Shown here piece by piece: positions 35,295 to 44,202 of a stretch of 64,000 nt of DNA. The DNA is from Arthrobacter sp. Edens01 (GTDB lineage Bacteria; Actinomycetota; Actinomycetes; Actinomycetales; Micrococcaceae): positions 727,088 to 791,087 of the forward strand of contig NZ_LKIU01000002.1 of NCBI RefSeq assembly GCF_001307035.1, given 5' to 3'. The notes beneath the pieces were generated by a model. It was not told the DNA's origin and did not search any database. It worked only from the letters and a program-made list of their open reading frames with translations. The position numbers were made by a program, and so were the translations under genes. Positions within the stretch are counted from its first letter, which is position 1. Each line of letters begins with the position of its first letter.

Positions 35295-36374
35295 ATGTTT
35301 GAGTCCATACAGGGACTGCTGGATGAGCACGCTGAACTCCAGATGCGGCTCTCCGATCCCGCCGTGCACGCTGACCAGGGACTGGCGCGGCGCCTGGGCC
35401 GGCGCTACGCCGAGCTGAGCCGGATCGTTGATGCCTACAACACCTGGCACGGACTGGAAGACGACCTCGCCGCCGCCCAGGAAATGGCCGACGAGGATCC
35501 CGAGTTCGCAGCTGAGGTTCCTGTGCTCAAGGACCAGCTTGCAGATGCGCAGGAAAAGCTGCGCCGGCTGCTGATTCCGCGCGACCCGAACGACGGACGC
35601 GACGTCATCATTGAGGTCAAGGGCGGTGAAGGCGGCGACGAAGCAGCCCTGTTCGCCGGTGACCTGCTGCGCATGTACACGCGCTACGCCGAGCACCGCG
35701 GCTGGCGCACCGAGATCATCTCGGCCACGGAATCGGACCTCGGCGGGTACAAGGACGTGTCTATGGCCATCAAGGGTTCATCCAACGACCCGGCTGAAGG
35801 CGTTTACGCCCGCCTGAAGTACGAGGGCGGCGTGCACCGGGTGCAGCGCGTCCCTGTCACCGAGTCACAGGGCCGGATCCATACCTCCGCTGCCGGTGTG
35901 CTGGTACTTCCCGAAGTGGATGAGCCTGAAGAAGTCGAGATCAGCCAGAACGACCTCAAGATCGACGTCTACCGGTCTTCCGGCCCCGGCGGCCAGTCAG
36001 TGAACACCACCGACTCCGCCGTGCGCATTACCCACCTGCCCACGGGCATTGTGGTGGCCATGCAGAACGAGAAGTCCCAGCTGCAGAACCGTGAAGCTGC
36101 AATGCGTGTGCTCCGTTCCCGCATTCTTGCGCACGAGCAGGAGAAGATTGACGCCGCCAACTCGGACATCCGCAAGTCGCAGATCCGCACCATGGACCGC
36201 TCCGAGCGCATCCGAACCTACAACTACCCGGAAAACCGGATTGTGGACCACCGCACCGGGTACAAGGCCTACAACCTGGACACCGTGATGAACGGTGACC
36301 TGGAAGCCGTTGTCCAGGCTGCCATCGAAATGGATGAGCAGGCACGCCTGGACGCAATCGGCGACGAAGCCTAG
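35295..36374 (+). CDS. prfA: peptide chain release factor 1
   Basis: A 359-residue class I release factor reading UAA/UAG. The anticodon-like PxT tripeptide is PVT in [15 protein letters not shown], and the peptidyl-hydrolysis GGQ is in [13 protein letters not shown]. Length matches RF1. First gene of a prfA-prmC-tsaC run; PrmC methylates the Gln of this GGQ. Confidence 0.97.
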   Translation: MFESIQGLLDEHAELQMRLSDPAVHADQGLARRLGRRYAELSRIVDAYNTWHGLEDDLAAAQEMADEDPEFAAEVPVLKDQLADAQEKLRRLLIPRDPNDGRDVIIEVKGGEGGDEAALFAGDLLRMYTRYAEHRGWRTEIISATESDLGGYKDVSMAIKGSSNDPAEGVYARLKYEGGVHRVQRVPVTESQGRIHTSAAGVLVLPEVDEPEEVEISQNDLKIDVYRSSGPGGQSVNTTDSAVRITHLPTGIVVAMQNEKSQLQNREAAMRVLRSRILAHEQEKIDAANSDIRKSQIRTMDRSERIRTYNYPENRIVDHRTGYKAYNLDTVMNGDLEAVVQAAIEMDEQARLDAIGDEA

Positions 36375-36382
36375 GAAAGGCA

Positions 36383-37264
36383 ATGCCCGCGCTGTCCCTG
36401 GATCAGGCACTGCGGCACGCTGCAGCGGAACTCTCCGCTGCGGGCGTGCCCAGCCCGCGCGTCGACGCCGAAATACTCGCAGCGCACCTGCTGGGGGAGA
36501 GCGTAGGCCGGGTAAGGGCATTGGCCTTTACTGACGCAGCAGCGCCCGAAGGCTATGACGAACTGGTGGCCGAGCGGGCGCGCCGCATTCCGCTGCAGCA
36601 CCTGACCGGCAAGGCGTATTTCCGCAGGCTCGAGCTTGCGGTTGGACCAGGCGTGTTCGTACCCCGGCCGGAAACGGAAACTGTGGCCCAGCTGGCCATC
36701 GACCGGGCGCTGCTCGTACCGGGCGGCGCCAAGGCAGCGGACCTCGGAACGGGATCCGGCGCCATCGCCGGATCGATCGCCGCCGAGGCTCCCGGCTCCG
36801 AGGTCTACGCTGTTGAACTGAGTCCCCTGGCCCTTGCCTGGGCACGGAAGAACCTGGAGCCGCTGGGCGTCCAGGTGCTGGAAGGTGACCTCCGGACTGC
36901 GCTGGAAGGACACAACGGAACGTTCGACGTCGTTGCCTCCAACCCGCCCTACATCCCCGCAGACGCCGTGCCCAACGAGCCCGAAGCTGCGGAACACGAT
37001 CCCGCAATGGCGCTTTACGGCGGCGGAGCGGACGGAATGGAGCTTCCCGACGCCGCTGCCCGCACCGCGGCGCGGCTGCTCCGTCCCGGCGGCTATTTCG
37101 TCATGGAACACGCCGAGGTGCAGGCGGATACCATCGCCGAACGGCTGGCTTCCAACCCGGCCTGGCAGGAGGTCACTTCCCACCAGGACCTCAATGACCG
37201 GCCCCGGGCTACCTCCGCGGTTAGGTCAACAGCAGTTACTACATCCCGTGACGTGAAAGAATAA
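36383..37264 (+). CDS. prmC: release factor glutamine methyltransferase
   Basis: A 293-residue SAM-dependent methyltransferase modifying the GGQ glutamine of release factors. N-terminal helical substrate domain (VDAEILAAHLLG, RIPLQHLTGKAYFRRLELAV), FVPRPETE, SAM motif ADLGTGSGAIAGSIA, and catalytic NPPYIP. It starts 8 bp after prfA, as in most bacteria. Confidence 0.96.
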   Translation: MPALSLDQALRHAAAELSAAGVPSPRVDAEILAAHLLGESVGRVRALAFTDAAAPEGYDELVAERARRIPLQHLTGKAYFRRLELAVGPGVFVPRPETETVAQLAIDRALLVPGGAKAADLGTGSGAIAGSIAAEAPGSEVYAVELSPLALAWARKNLEPLGVQVLEGDLRTALEGHNGTFDVVASNPPYIPADAVPNEPEAAEHDPAMALYGGGADGMELPDAAARTAARLLRPGGYFVMEHAEVQADTIAERLASNPAWQEVTSHQDLNDRPRATSAVRSTAVTTSRDVKE

Positions 37265-37269
37265 TCCCC

Positions 37270-38070
37270 GTGACCACCAGCTTTGACTGCTCAGATACTG
37301 ATTCCCGCAGCGCCGGACTTGCCGCCGCGCAGCAGGCGATCGCCAACAGGCAGTGCATCGTGCTGCCGACCGATACCGTCTATGGAATCGGGGCCGATGC
37401 CTTCTCTGCCCAGGCCGTCGCAACGCTGCTCGCCGCCAAGGGCAGGGGGCGCTCCATGCCGCCGCCCGTGCTGGTGCCGCGCCTGCAGACCATGGACGGA
37501 CTGGCCGTGGACGTGGCTCCCGAGGCACGTGCCCTGGCAGAAGCTTTCTGGCCGGGCGGCCTGACCCTGATCTTCCATGCCCAGCCGTCCCTGACCTGGG
37601 ACCTGGGCGATACCAAGGGCACCGTTGCCCTGCGCATGCCCGATGACGAGATTGCCCTGGATCTGCTGGCACTCACCGGGCCAATGGCAGTTTCCTCGGC
37701 CAACCGCACCGGACAGCCGGCTGCCCAGACGGCCGCAGAGGCGCAGGCACAGCTGGCAGAATCCGTAGCCGTTTACCTGGAAGCCGGCCCGCGGCCGGAA
37801 TCGGGCAGCGAGGGCGTCCCGTCGACAATCGTGGACGCGACGGATTTCCCGCTGCGGGTGGTTCGTCAGGGTGCCATCAGCCTGGAAGAGCTGCGGAAAG
37901 TAGTGCCGTCCCTCCTGGGACTCGGGGAAGAACCCGGAGCGCAGGAGCACGCAGACGCAGAGCCGGCAGCCGAGGCTGTCGAAGCCACCGGGGTAGAAAC
38001 GGAGCCGGCTTCAGAACCAGCCGAAACCGCGGACGCCGCAGCGGAAAGCCGGACGGCCCCGCAGCCCTAG
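37270..38070 (+). CDS. tsaC: threonylcarbamoyl-AMP synthase
   Basis: A 266-residue TsaC/YrdC/Sua5-type enzyme making threonylcarbamoyl-adenylate for tRNA t6A37. Motifs: LPTDTVYGIGADAF, KGRGRSMPPPVLV, FWPGGLTLIF, VALRMPDDE, SSANRTGQPAA. Residues after about 220 form an acidic Ala/Glu/Pro-rich tail, not a Sua5 domain. GTG start 5 bp after prmC. Its stop overlaps the stop of the opposing epimerase gene in a CTAG. Confidence 0.95.
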   Translation: MTTSFDCSDTDSRSAGLAAAQQAIANRQCIVLPTDTVYGIGADAFSAQAVATLLAAKGRGRSMPPPVLVPRLQTMDGLAVDVAPEARALAEAFWPGGLTLIFHAQPSLTWDLGDTKGTVALRMPDDEIALDLLALTGPMAVSSANRTGQPAAQTAAEAQAQLAESVAVYLEAGPRPESGSEGVPSTIVDATDFPLRVVRQGAISLEELRKVVPSLLGLGEEPGAQEHADAEPAAEAVEATGVETEPASEPAETADAAAESRTAPQP

Positions 38071-39038
38071 CGCTTTTCCCGGGCCGCGCGGACGACCTGT
38101 TCCACCCGCGGTTCGGGAACATTGCCCGTTGCCTCTGCCCAGCCGGGCTCCTGGCGCTGTCCGAACCACATCATTTCGACCCGGCGCAGCACACCGTGCA
38201 GCCGCTCGCCCAGCAGCGCTGACACCAGGTACCCGGTTTTCAGCGCGGCACGGCAGAACCAAACCGGCAGATGCAGCGGTTTCCGGCCGCCCGCTGCCTG
38301 CAGGACCGATGCCACGGTTGCGCCTTCCCATGGCTGAAGGATTACCGGCGGCATGGCGCCGCGATGGAGCCCAACGGAGACCACAAACTCGCACAGTGCG
38401 TCCACGGAACTGGCCGGGCTGGGGGAATCCCCGCGCCCGGCTACGGAGGAGAGGGGAGTGGAAGCGATCCGAACCAGAGTGGCCGTGGTTTCCCTGGCCG
38501 GTCCCTGGACCGAGGTCGCGCGAAGGGACAGCACAGAGCAGGTTCCCGGTTCCCGTGCTGCCAGCACCGCCTCGCCCAGCGCCTTGGAGCGCGAGTAGGC
38601 CGAGAACGGTTCAACGTGCGCGCTCTCGTCGAGGTACGGACGGTGCCCCTGCACGGCGGCGCTGCTGAGATGGATGAAACGGCGAACCCCGGCGTCATCC
38701 GCCGCATCGGCGATCAGCGCCGGCAGCAGGGCATTGGCGCCGCGGAGTCCGGGCGTCTCAGCGCCCGACGGTGTGGCCAGGCCCGCGGCATTGATTACGA
38801 CGTCGGCGCCCTCCAGCTCTCCGAAGAGGTCCTGCCTGGCATCTGCGAGCGAGGCGGCTTCGCTCAGGATCCCTGCGGCGTCCCCGGAGAGAGCACTCAG
38901 CCGCGGAGCCTTCACGTAACGCACGGTGATGCCGTGGCTCGCCAGGGTGGAGCTCAGGGCGCTGCCGATGAAGCCTGTGGCGCCCACAACGGCCCAGATC
39001 GGCTCCGGGGCATGGCTGGATGATGCACTGCTGTTCAC
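38067..39038 (-). CDS. NAD-dependent epimerase/dehydratase family protein
   Basis: A 323-residue extended short-chain dehydrogenase. Rossmann motif VVGATGFIGSAL at the N-terminus, INAAGLATPSGAE, HLSSAAVQG, and catalytic-type YSRSK (Tyr-x-x-x-Lys). Likely acts on a nucleotide sugar; it is co-directional with two glycosyltransferases. GTG start. It overlaps tsaC stop to stop by 4 bp. Confidence 0.88.
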   Translation of the reverse strand: MNSSASSSHAPEPIWAVVGATGFIGSALSSTLASHGITVRYVKAPRLSALSGDAAGILSEAASLADARQDLFGELEGADVVINAAGLATPSGAETPGLRGANALLPALIADAADDAGVRRFIHLSSAAVQGHRPYLDESAHVEPFSAYSRSKALGEAVLAAREPGTCSVLSLRATSVQGPARETTATLVRIASTPLSSVAGRGDSPSPASSVDALCEFVVSVGLHRGAMPPVILQPWEGATVASVLQAAGGRKPLHLPVWFCRAALKTGYLVSALLGERLHGVLRRVEMMWFGQRQEPGWAEATGNVPEPRVEQVVRAAREKR

Positions 39039-39050
39039 GCGGTATTGGTC

Positions 39051-40028
39051 CTACTTCTCAGTGCCGCCAAGGGCACTGGTCGCTTGCGGTAACGGCGGCA
39101 TGGGCTGCCACCCGGAGTCCTTAAGGATCGCGCGGGATTCACGCCAGCCGCGCCACAGGCTGCTGATGCCCTGGAGCCGGCGCTCAACGACGGCAAGCCG
39201 GAGCAGCTCCTTCGCAGCAGTCAGTGCAGTGCCGGCGGCGAATCCTGCCCGGTTGAACCGGCCGTGGGCCCTCAGATACCCGGCAGTGTGCCCGCGGTTG
39301 CGCATGGCGCAGAACCGGCTGAGGTCACTTGAATCGTTCAGGTGCCGGATTCCGAGGTCTATCTGCTTCTGCGGACGAACCTTGCGAAGGACGAATGCGT
39401 TGACGTAGGCCACCCGGTGGGCAAGGGAAGCCAGCCAGCCGTAGATTTCATCGTCGCCGTTAATGAAGAACCGCGGATCCGGCAGGCCGATGGACCGCAC
39501 GGTCTCGGCGTTGATCAGCATTCCCTCGAAACAACCCACGTTCGTGTCGAACACGGGCCTGTCCCGGAAGACGTTGCCGCGCACGGGAACATGCACGCCC
39601 AGCACTGGAATAAATCTGTGCTGCCAGAAAAAGGGGCGGCCGGCTTCATCGAAGCGCCGGCCGTGGATGCAGTCGTACTCGCCTGTCCATTCGCCCAGGG
39701 CGGCCACTGCCCCCGGCAGTGCCACCACGTCGTCGTCCATGAGCCACAGCCACTTGGCACCCAGATCAAGCGCCGTCTGGATCCCCGCGGCGAATCCACC
39801 CGAACCGCCGGTGTTCTCGGTGAGTGTGCGGACCGTTAGGGGTACCGGGAACCCGCCCGAGATGCGTTCCAGGAATGAGGCAGTGCCGTCGGTGCTGGCG
39901 TTGTCCACCACCACCACGCGCGCGGGCGCAGGATCGAGTGCCGCCACCGATTCCAGCAGGCCCTGCAGGTAATCGGATCGGTTGAAGGTCACAATGACCA
40001 CCGCCAGGCCATCGATTCCCGCTGCCAT
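39051..40028 (-). CDS. GT2 glycosyltransferase, GlfT1/rhamnosyl-like
   Basis: A family 2 (GT-A fold) glycosyltransferase, about 325 residues. VVIVTFNRSDYLQGLLESV, VVVDNASTDGT, ENTGGSGGFAAGI and the DDD metal site in WLMDDDVVAL are typical of galactofuranosyl/rhamnosyl transferases of the actinobacterial envelope; FINGDDEIYGWLA is the likely acceptor/catalytic loop. The start is either the ATG at 40028 or a GTG at 40037 immediately after the upstream stop. It resembles the adjacent upstream glycosyltransferase. Confidence 0.88.
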   Translation of the reverse strand: MAAGIDGLAVVIVTFNRSDYLQGLLESVAALDPAPARVVVVDNASTDGTASFLERISGGFPVPLTVRTLTENTGGSGGFAAGIQTALDLGAKWLWLMDDDVVALPGAVAALGEWTGEYDCIHGRRFDEAGRPFFWQHRFIPVLGVHVPVRGNVFRDRPVFDTNVGCFEGMLINAETVRSIGLPDPRFFINGDDEIYGWLASLAHRVAYVNAFVLRKVRPQKQIDLGIRHLNDSSDLSRFCAMRNRGHTAGYLRAHGRFNRAGFAAGTALTAAKELLRLAVVERRLQGISSLWRGWRESRAILKDSGWQPMPPLPQATSALGGTEK

Positions 40029-40037
40029 GCCCGGCAC

Positions 40038-40937
40038 CTAGAAGCCCAGGTCCGAGGGCGGGCCGAACGTTTTTCCGCGCACACCGCCGGTATAGGCGCG
40101 CAGCCAGCTGCGGAAGCCGCGGAGGTCACGGGTACGGGCAAAGTAAACGGTGTACCCCACAACGTCTGCAGCCAGGGAACGCACACGCTTGTACTTCGCG
40201 GTGAGGTGGCCCCGGTTGCGGTAGAAGAAGAAGCGCTTGAACTCAGTGTCCGGGACCAGCACATGCAGTCTCCCGCCCAGGATCTCCTGGACCTCGGACC
40301 AAGCTGCCGGGTGGCTCAGGGCCACTGAGGTCAGGGTGCCGAAGGGAATGCCGGCCTTACGCAGGCGGATCATGAAATCGGTCTCATCGCCGCGGATGAA
40401 CAGGCGCAGATCGGGCAGTCCCACCCGGAAAAAGACGTCACGGCGGATCAGGGCGCCGTTGAAGAAATGGCCGACTCCGGGCAGGAACCCTGCCTTCGCA
40501 ACTTCGGCGCGGTCGTGCGTCAGCCGTCCGTCAATACGGAAGTGGAAGCTGAGTGTGTCCGGTTTGCCCGGCGCGACCACCAGGGGAAGGATTACGTCCA
40601 GGCCGCGCTCGTTGGCGGCGTCGAGCAGTGCCTGAAGGCACCCGGGATCTTCGGGATGGGCGTCATCGTCCATGATCCAGATCCATTCGGCCCCGGAAGC
40701 GATTGCCGTCAGGATCGCCAGCGAAAACCCGCCTGCGCCGCCCAGGTTTGTCTCCGAGCGCACGTACGTGACATTGGCATCCGATGCCTCGGCTATATCC
40801 TTAACCGGGCTCCTGCCGGAGTCCACGAGGGCTACGGAAGAGATGCCGGCTGACTGTGCGGCCAGTGCCCCCAGGAGGGTCTTGACGTCATCGGGGCGGT
40901 CGAAAGTCACCGCGGCCACGGCCACTGATTCCGGCAA
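40038..40937 (-). CDS. GT2 glycosyltransferase, paralogue of neighbour
   Basis: A 299-residue family 2 glycosyltransferase. VAVAAVTFDRPDDVKTLLGAL, NLGGAGGFSLAI, WIMDDDAHPED metal site, FIRGDETDFMIRL. It shares order and motifs with the next gene (NLGGAGGF / NTGGSGGF; FFYRNRGH / AMRNRGH), which indicates an old tandem duplication with two related linkages. Start is a TTG at 40937 preceded by GAAAGGA. First gene of the minus-strand cassette. Confidence 0.88.
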   Translation of the reverse strand: MPESVAVAAVTFDRPDDVKTLLGALAAQSAGISSVALVDSGRSPVKDIAEASDANVTYVRSETNLGGAGGFSLAILTAIASGAEWIWIMDDDAHPEDPGCLQALLDAANERGLDVILPLVVAPGKPDTLSFHFRIDGRLTHDRAEVAKAGFLPGVGHFFNGALIRRDVFFRVGLPDLRLFIRGDETDFMIRLRKAGIPFGTLTSVALSHPAAWSEVQEILGGRLHVLVPDTEFKRFFFYRNRGHLTAKYKRVRSLAADVVGYTVYFARTRDLRGFRSWLRAYTGGVRGKTFGPPSDLGF

Positions 40938-40993
40938 GACGATCCTTTCAGGGCTCCGCCCCGATGCACGGGCATTGCCGGACGTTCAGGGTG

Positions 40994-41022
40994 GTGCAGT
41001 TAGTATGCTGAATAGAATTCAG
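40994..41022 (+). promoter_or_regulatory. promoter-region motif with inverted repeat
   Basis: GTGCAGTT (40994-41001) and TAGAATTCA (41013-41021) are repeated almost identically upstream of the atp operon. Here the second block lies in the perfect inverted repeat CTGAAT-AGA-ATTCAG (41008-41022). It sits in the divergent region between the glycosyltransferase and dehydratase genes, 95-120 bp before the latter. Confidence 0.5.
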
Positions 41023-41116
41023 TCTATTACACCGGATTGGACCCGCTGCCGTGCCGGCTGCACGGCAGGACCGCTTACAACCTAGACACGAACCGGGCGC
41101 AGGCCCGCTGAGGACT

Positions 41117-43045
41117 ATGAACGATTCAAGCAGGGACAGAACCACCCCGGCCCGGGACGAGAAGCCGGCACTCTGGCTCTGGTCCCAATATGTGCTGGAC
41201 TCTCTGGCCTGGGTGGTGGCCATCGTCCTGGCGCTGGTCCTGCGCTACGAACTGTCCGTCGATGAGATAAACGTCGCAGGCCTGGCCGCATTCTGCGGGG
41301 TGGCCGTGGTGACCCAGCTGGTGGTTGGCTACTCGTTCGCCCTCTACCGCGGCCGCTACAGTTTCGGCAGCTTCCACGAGATGCGCCTGCTGGCTGTCGT
41401 CACCATTGTGGTTTCGGCCATCCTGGTCCTGGTCAGCGCTCTCTTTGGCCTCGCGATCGACATTCCCCGAAGCACGGGCGTGCTCGCCTTCCCGTTCGCC
41501 TGCCTGTTCATGGCCGCGATCCGCTACATGAAGCGCATGTACGTTGAGAGCAAGGCCCGTCCGGGCGACGAAGCCCAGCGCACCCTGATCTACGGCGCCG
41601 GTTTCCTGGGCAATTCGCTTGTAACGCGCATGATGAACGATCCGGATTCTCCGTACTTCCCCGTGGGGCTGATCGACGACGATCCTGCCAAGAAGCACCT
41701 GCGGCTGGGAACCGTGCCGGTGGTCGGCAAGCTGGTGGACCTGCCGGACCTGGTCCAGCGCACACGGGCCAAGGTGCTTATCATCGCGATCGCCGACGTC
41801 GATGCGGCGCAGGTGCGTGAGGTCACCGACCGGACGGAGGGCCTGAACCTGAGGGTCATGGTGCTCCCGCCGCTGCGGGACATGCTCGCAAAGGGGGCCG
41901 GCGCTGGCCTGACCGACTTCCGCGAAGTCGCAGTTGAGGACTTGATCGGCCGGCGGCCCGTGGACATCCACGTGGATGAAGTCGCCGGCTACCTCACCGG
42001 CAAGAAGGTTCTTGTCACCGGAGCCGGAGGCTCCATCGGCTCCGAGCTCTGCCGGCAGATCACCGCGTTTGAACCGAGCGAACTGATCATGGTGGACCGG
42101 GATGAGACCGGCCTCCAGCTGACTCAGCTCTCAATCACGGGCCAGGGCCTGCTCAACGGCAAGGACACCGTCCTCGCTGATATCCGGGATGCCCGTGCTC
42201 TGGATGAGATCTTCTCCCAGCGCCGCCCCGACGTCGTATTCCACGCAGCTGCCCTGAAGCATGTATCGCTGCTGGAGCAGTATCCGCTCGAAGCCTGGAA
42301 GACGAATGTCCTGGGTACCGCCAATGTACTTCGCTCGGCACAAAAAGCGGGCGTGAGCCACTTCGTCAACATTTCAACGGACAAGGCAGCCAACCCCACA
42401 ACCGTGCTGGGCCACTCCAAGCGCGTAGCGGAAAAGCTCACCGCCTGGATGGCAGGACAGACCGGCCAGAGGTTCGTTTCGGTCCGGTTCGGCAACGTGA
42501 TCGGCAGCCGCGGCTCCATGCTGCCGCTGTTCACGGAGCAGATCCGCCAGGGCGGTCCCCTGACAGTCACGGATCCGGAAGTCACCCGGTTCTTCATGAC
42601 CATTCCGGAAGCCTGCCAGCTGGTTATCCAGGCCGGAGCGATCGGCCGCGGGGGAGAGGTCCTGATTCTTGACATGGGCGAACCGGTCAAGATCCTCGAC
42701 GTCGCCCGCCGGATGATCGCCATGTCCGGCAAGGACATCGAAATCGTCTTCACCGGGCTCCGCAAGGGCGAGAAGCTGCACGAAATCCTGGTGGGTACGG
42801 GCGAAGACGATTCGCGCCCGCTGCATCCGAAGATCTCACACACCTCCGTGGCCGTATTGGCGCCGGAGGACCTCGACGCCGCGGACTGGCTTCGCCGCTG
42901 CGGCTTCGATCCGTCTGCAGAGGCGGACGCCGCCGGGGGAGTGGCCGCTGCTTTGTTCCCGCTGCCGGATACGGCGGCCCTTCGCCTGGCTGACCTCCAG
43001 GGCGGCACGCCCGCGACCGGGCAGGGCGAGCGGCGGACCGGCTGA
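41117..43045 (+). CDS. polysaccharide biosynthesis nucleotide-sugar 4,6-dehydratase (CapD/PglF type)
   Basis: A 642-residue membrane-bound dehydratase/epimerase. Four N-terminal helices (residues 15-140), a first Rossmann-like domain (IYGAGFLGNSLV), then the catalytic short-chain dehydrogenase domain with VTGAGGSIGSELCRQI, DIRDARAL, HAAALKHVSLLE and ISTDKAANPTTVLGHSKR. Closest in design to WbpM/PglF UDP-GlcNAc 4,6-dehydratases. It probably supplies the sugar that the downstream transferase loads on undecaprenyl phosphate. The ATG at 41117 follows TGAGGACT; the longer ORF from 41051 is rejected. Confidence 0.93.
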   Translation: MNDSSRDRTTPARDEKPALWLWSQYVLDSLAWVVAIVLALVLRYELSVDEINVAGLAAFCGVAVVTQLVVGYSFALYRGRYSFGSFHEMRLLAVVTIVVSAILVLVSALFGLAIDIPRSTGVLAFPFACLFMAAIRYMKRMYVESKARPGDEAQRTLIYGAGFLGNSLVTRMMNDPDSPYFPVGLIDDDPAKKHLRLGTVPVVGKLVDLPDLVQRTRAKVLIIAIADVDAAQVREVTDRTEGLNLRVMVLPPLRDMLAKGAGAGLTDFREVAVEDLIGRRPVDIHVDEVAGYLTGKKVLVTGAGGSIGSELCRQITAFEPSELIMVDRDETGLQLTQLSITGQGLLNGKDTVLADIRDARALDEIFSQRRPDVVFHAAALKHVSLLEQYPLEAWKTNVLGTANVLRSAQKAGVSHFVNISTDKAANPTTVLGHSKRVAEKLTAWMAGQTGQRFVSVRFGNVIGSRGSMLPLFTEQIRQGGPLTVTDPEVTRFFMTIPEACQLVIQAGAIGRGGEVLILDMGEPVKILDVARRMIAMSGKDIEIVFTGLRKGEKLHEILVGTGEDDSRPLHPKISHTSVAVLAPEDLDAADWLRRCGFDPSAEADAAGGVAAALFPLPDTAALRLADLQGGTPATGQGERRTG

Positions 43046-44049
43046 TGGGACTCGCTGTTCCGGCCGCAGTTGCCTTCCTTGCCAGCCTGCTGCTGCCCTT
43101 CGCTTTCATTCCGCTGCTGCGCCGCCTGGGCGTAGTGGACGTGCCCAATGAACGTTCTTCCCACACCAAGGTGGTCATCCGCGGCGTGGGAGCCACCATC
43201 GGCGCCGGTGTGCTCCTGGGCCTGGCCGCGGCGCTGGTTACCGGCTACGTTGCCGTGGACCGTTCCCTGGTGCTGCTGCTGATCGGCATCAGCGGCTCTG
43301 CTGCCCTGCTGGGCTGGGTCGAGGATTTCCGCGGGCTTTCCGTCCAGGTGCGGTTCGGGCTGCAGCTGGCGATCGGTGCAGCGGGCACGACGGCGCTGGC
43401 CGCCGCCCTGGGCCAGAGCTTCTGGTGGGTGCCGGTAGGGACCCTGGTCATCGCCGGATACATCAACGTTGCAAACTTCATGGACGGGGTGAACGGTATT
43501 TCCGGTCTGCACGGACTGGCAGTGGGTGTCCTGTACGCGGTGGCCGGCGTGCTCTCCGACCAGGTGTGGCTGACAGTTGCCGGAACCGTCATTGCGGCTG
43601 CCTTCGCGGCCTTCCTGCCCTGGAACCTCGGCCGGGGCTCAGTCTTTATGGGAGACGTCGGCAGCTACCTCCTGGGCGCCTCCATCGCCGGGACCGCTGT
43701 GGCTGCCTTCCTTGCCGGGGTCTACGTGGAGTACCTGCTGTTCCCGATCCTGATTTACGTCCTGGATACCTTTACCACCCTTGTTCGCCGTATCTGGCGC
43801 GGGGAACGCTGGTACGCCGCCCACCGCCAGCACGTCTACCAGCGGCTGACTGACGCCGGCCTGAGCCACCTGCAGTCGGCAGCGGTGGTCACCGTATGCA
43901 CCGTGCTGGTTGGCAGCACCGGCCTGGTTACCGGCGGGTCAGGGTGGGGCATTACAGCTGCGGGAACCGTGTTCGTCGCTGCCGTGGCGGCCCTGTACCT
44001 CGCGTCGCCGCGAATAGCCGCGCGTCTGCGGCAGCGTGCCCGTACCTGA
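43045..44049 (+). CDS. undecaprenyl-phosphate sugar-1-phosphate transferase (WecA/MraY family)
   Basis: A 334-residue polytopic PNPT-family enzyme with about ten helices. Signature motifs: PNERSSHTK near residue 35, catalytic NFMDGVNGI, FMGDVGSYLLG, and the cytoplasmic HRQHVYQR loop. It starts synthesis of a wall or surface glycan by moving a sugar-phosphate from a UDP-sugar to undecaprenyl phosphate. Its ATG overlaps the dehydratase stop (TGATG), so it is translationally coupled. A WecA/Rfe-like gene upstream of the atp operon is usual in actinobacteria. Confidence 0.93.
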   Translation: MGLAVPAAVAFLASLLLPFAFIPLLRRLGVVDVPNERSSHTKVVIRGVGATIGAGVLLGLAAALVTGYVAVDRSLVLLLIGISGSAALLGWVEDFRGLSVQVRFGLQLAIGAAGTTALAAALGQSFWWVPVGTLVIAGYINVANFMDGVNGISGLHGLAVGVLYAVAGVLSDQVWLTVAGTVIAAAFAAFLPWNLGRGSVFMGDVGSYLLGASIAGTAVAAFLAGVYVEYLLFPILIYVLDTFTTLVRRIWRGERWYAAHRQHVYQRLTDAGLSHLQSAAVVTVCTVLVGSTGLVTGGSGWGITAAGTVFVAAVAALYLASPRIAARLRQRART

Positions 44050-44098
44050 TGCGGTCCGGGCCTGCCTGCCGGGGACATGGTGACGCCCCGATGTCATT

Positions 44099-44125
44099 GT
44101 GCAGTTCTATGTACTGTAGAATTCA
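44099..44125 (+). promoter_or_regulatory. atp operon promoter-region motif
   Basis: GTGCAGTT (44099-44106) and TAGAATTCA (44117-44125), nearly identical to 40994-41021. TAGAAT could be the -10 of the atp operon, giving a leader of about 75 nt. No good -35 at standard spacing. Confidence 0.45.
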
Positions 44126-44202
44126 AACGTCGCGGCGTACGGTAATGCGTCAACCCGGACCCGAACCACGTTCCCCCAAAGCACAAGGATGATCCTGCAG
44201 CC

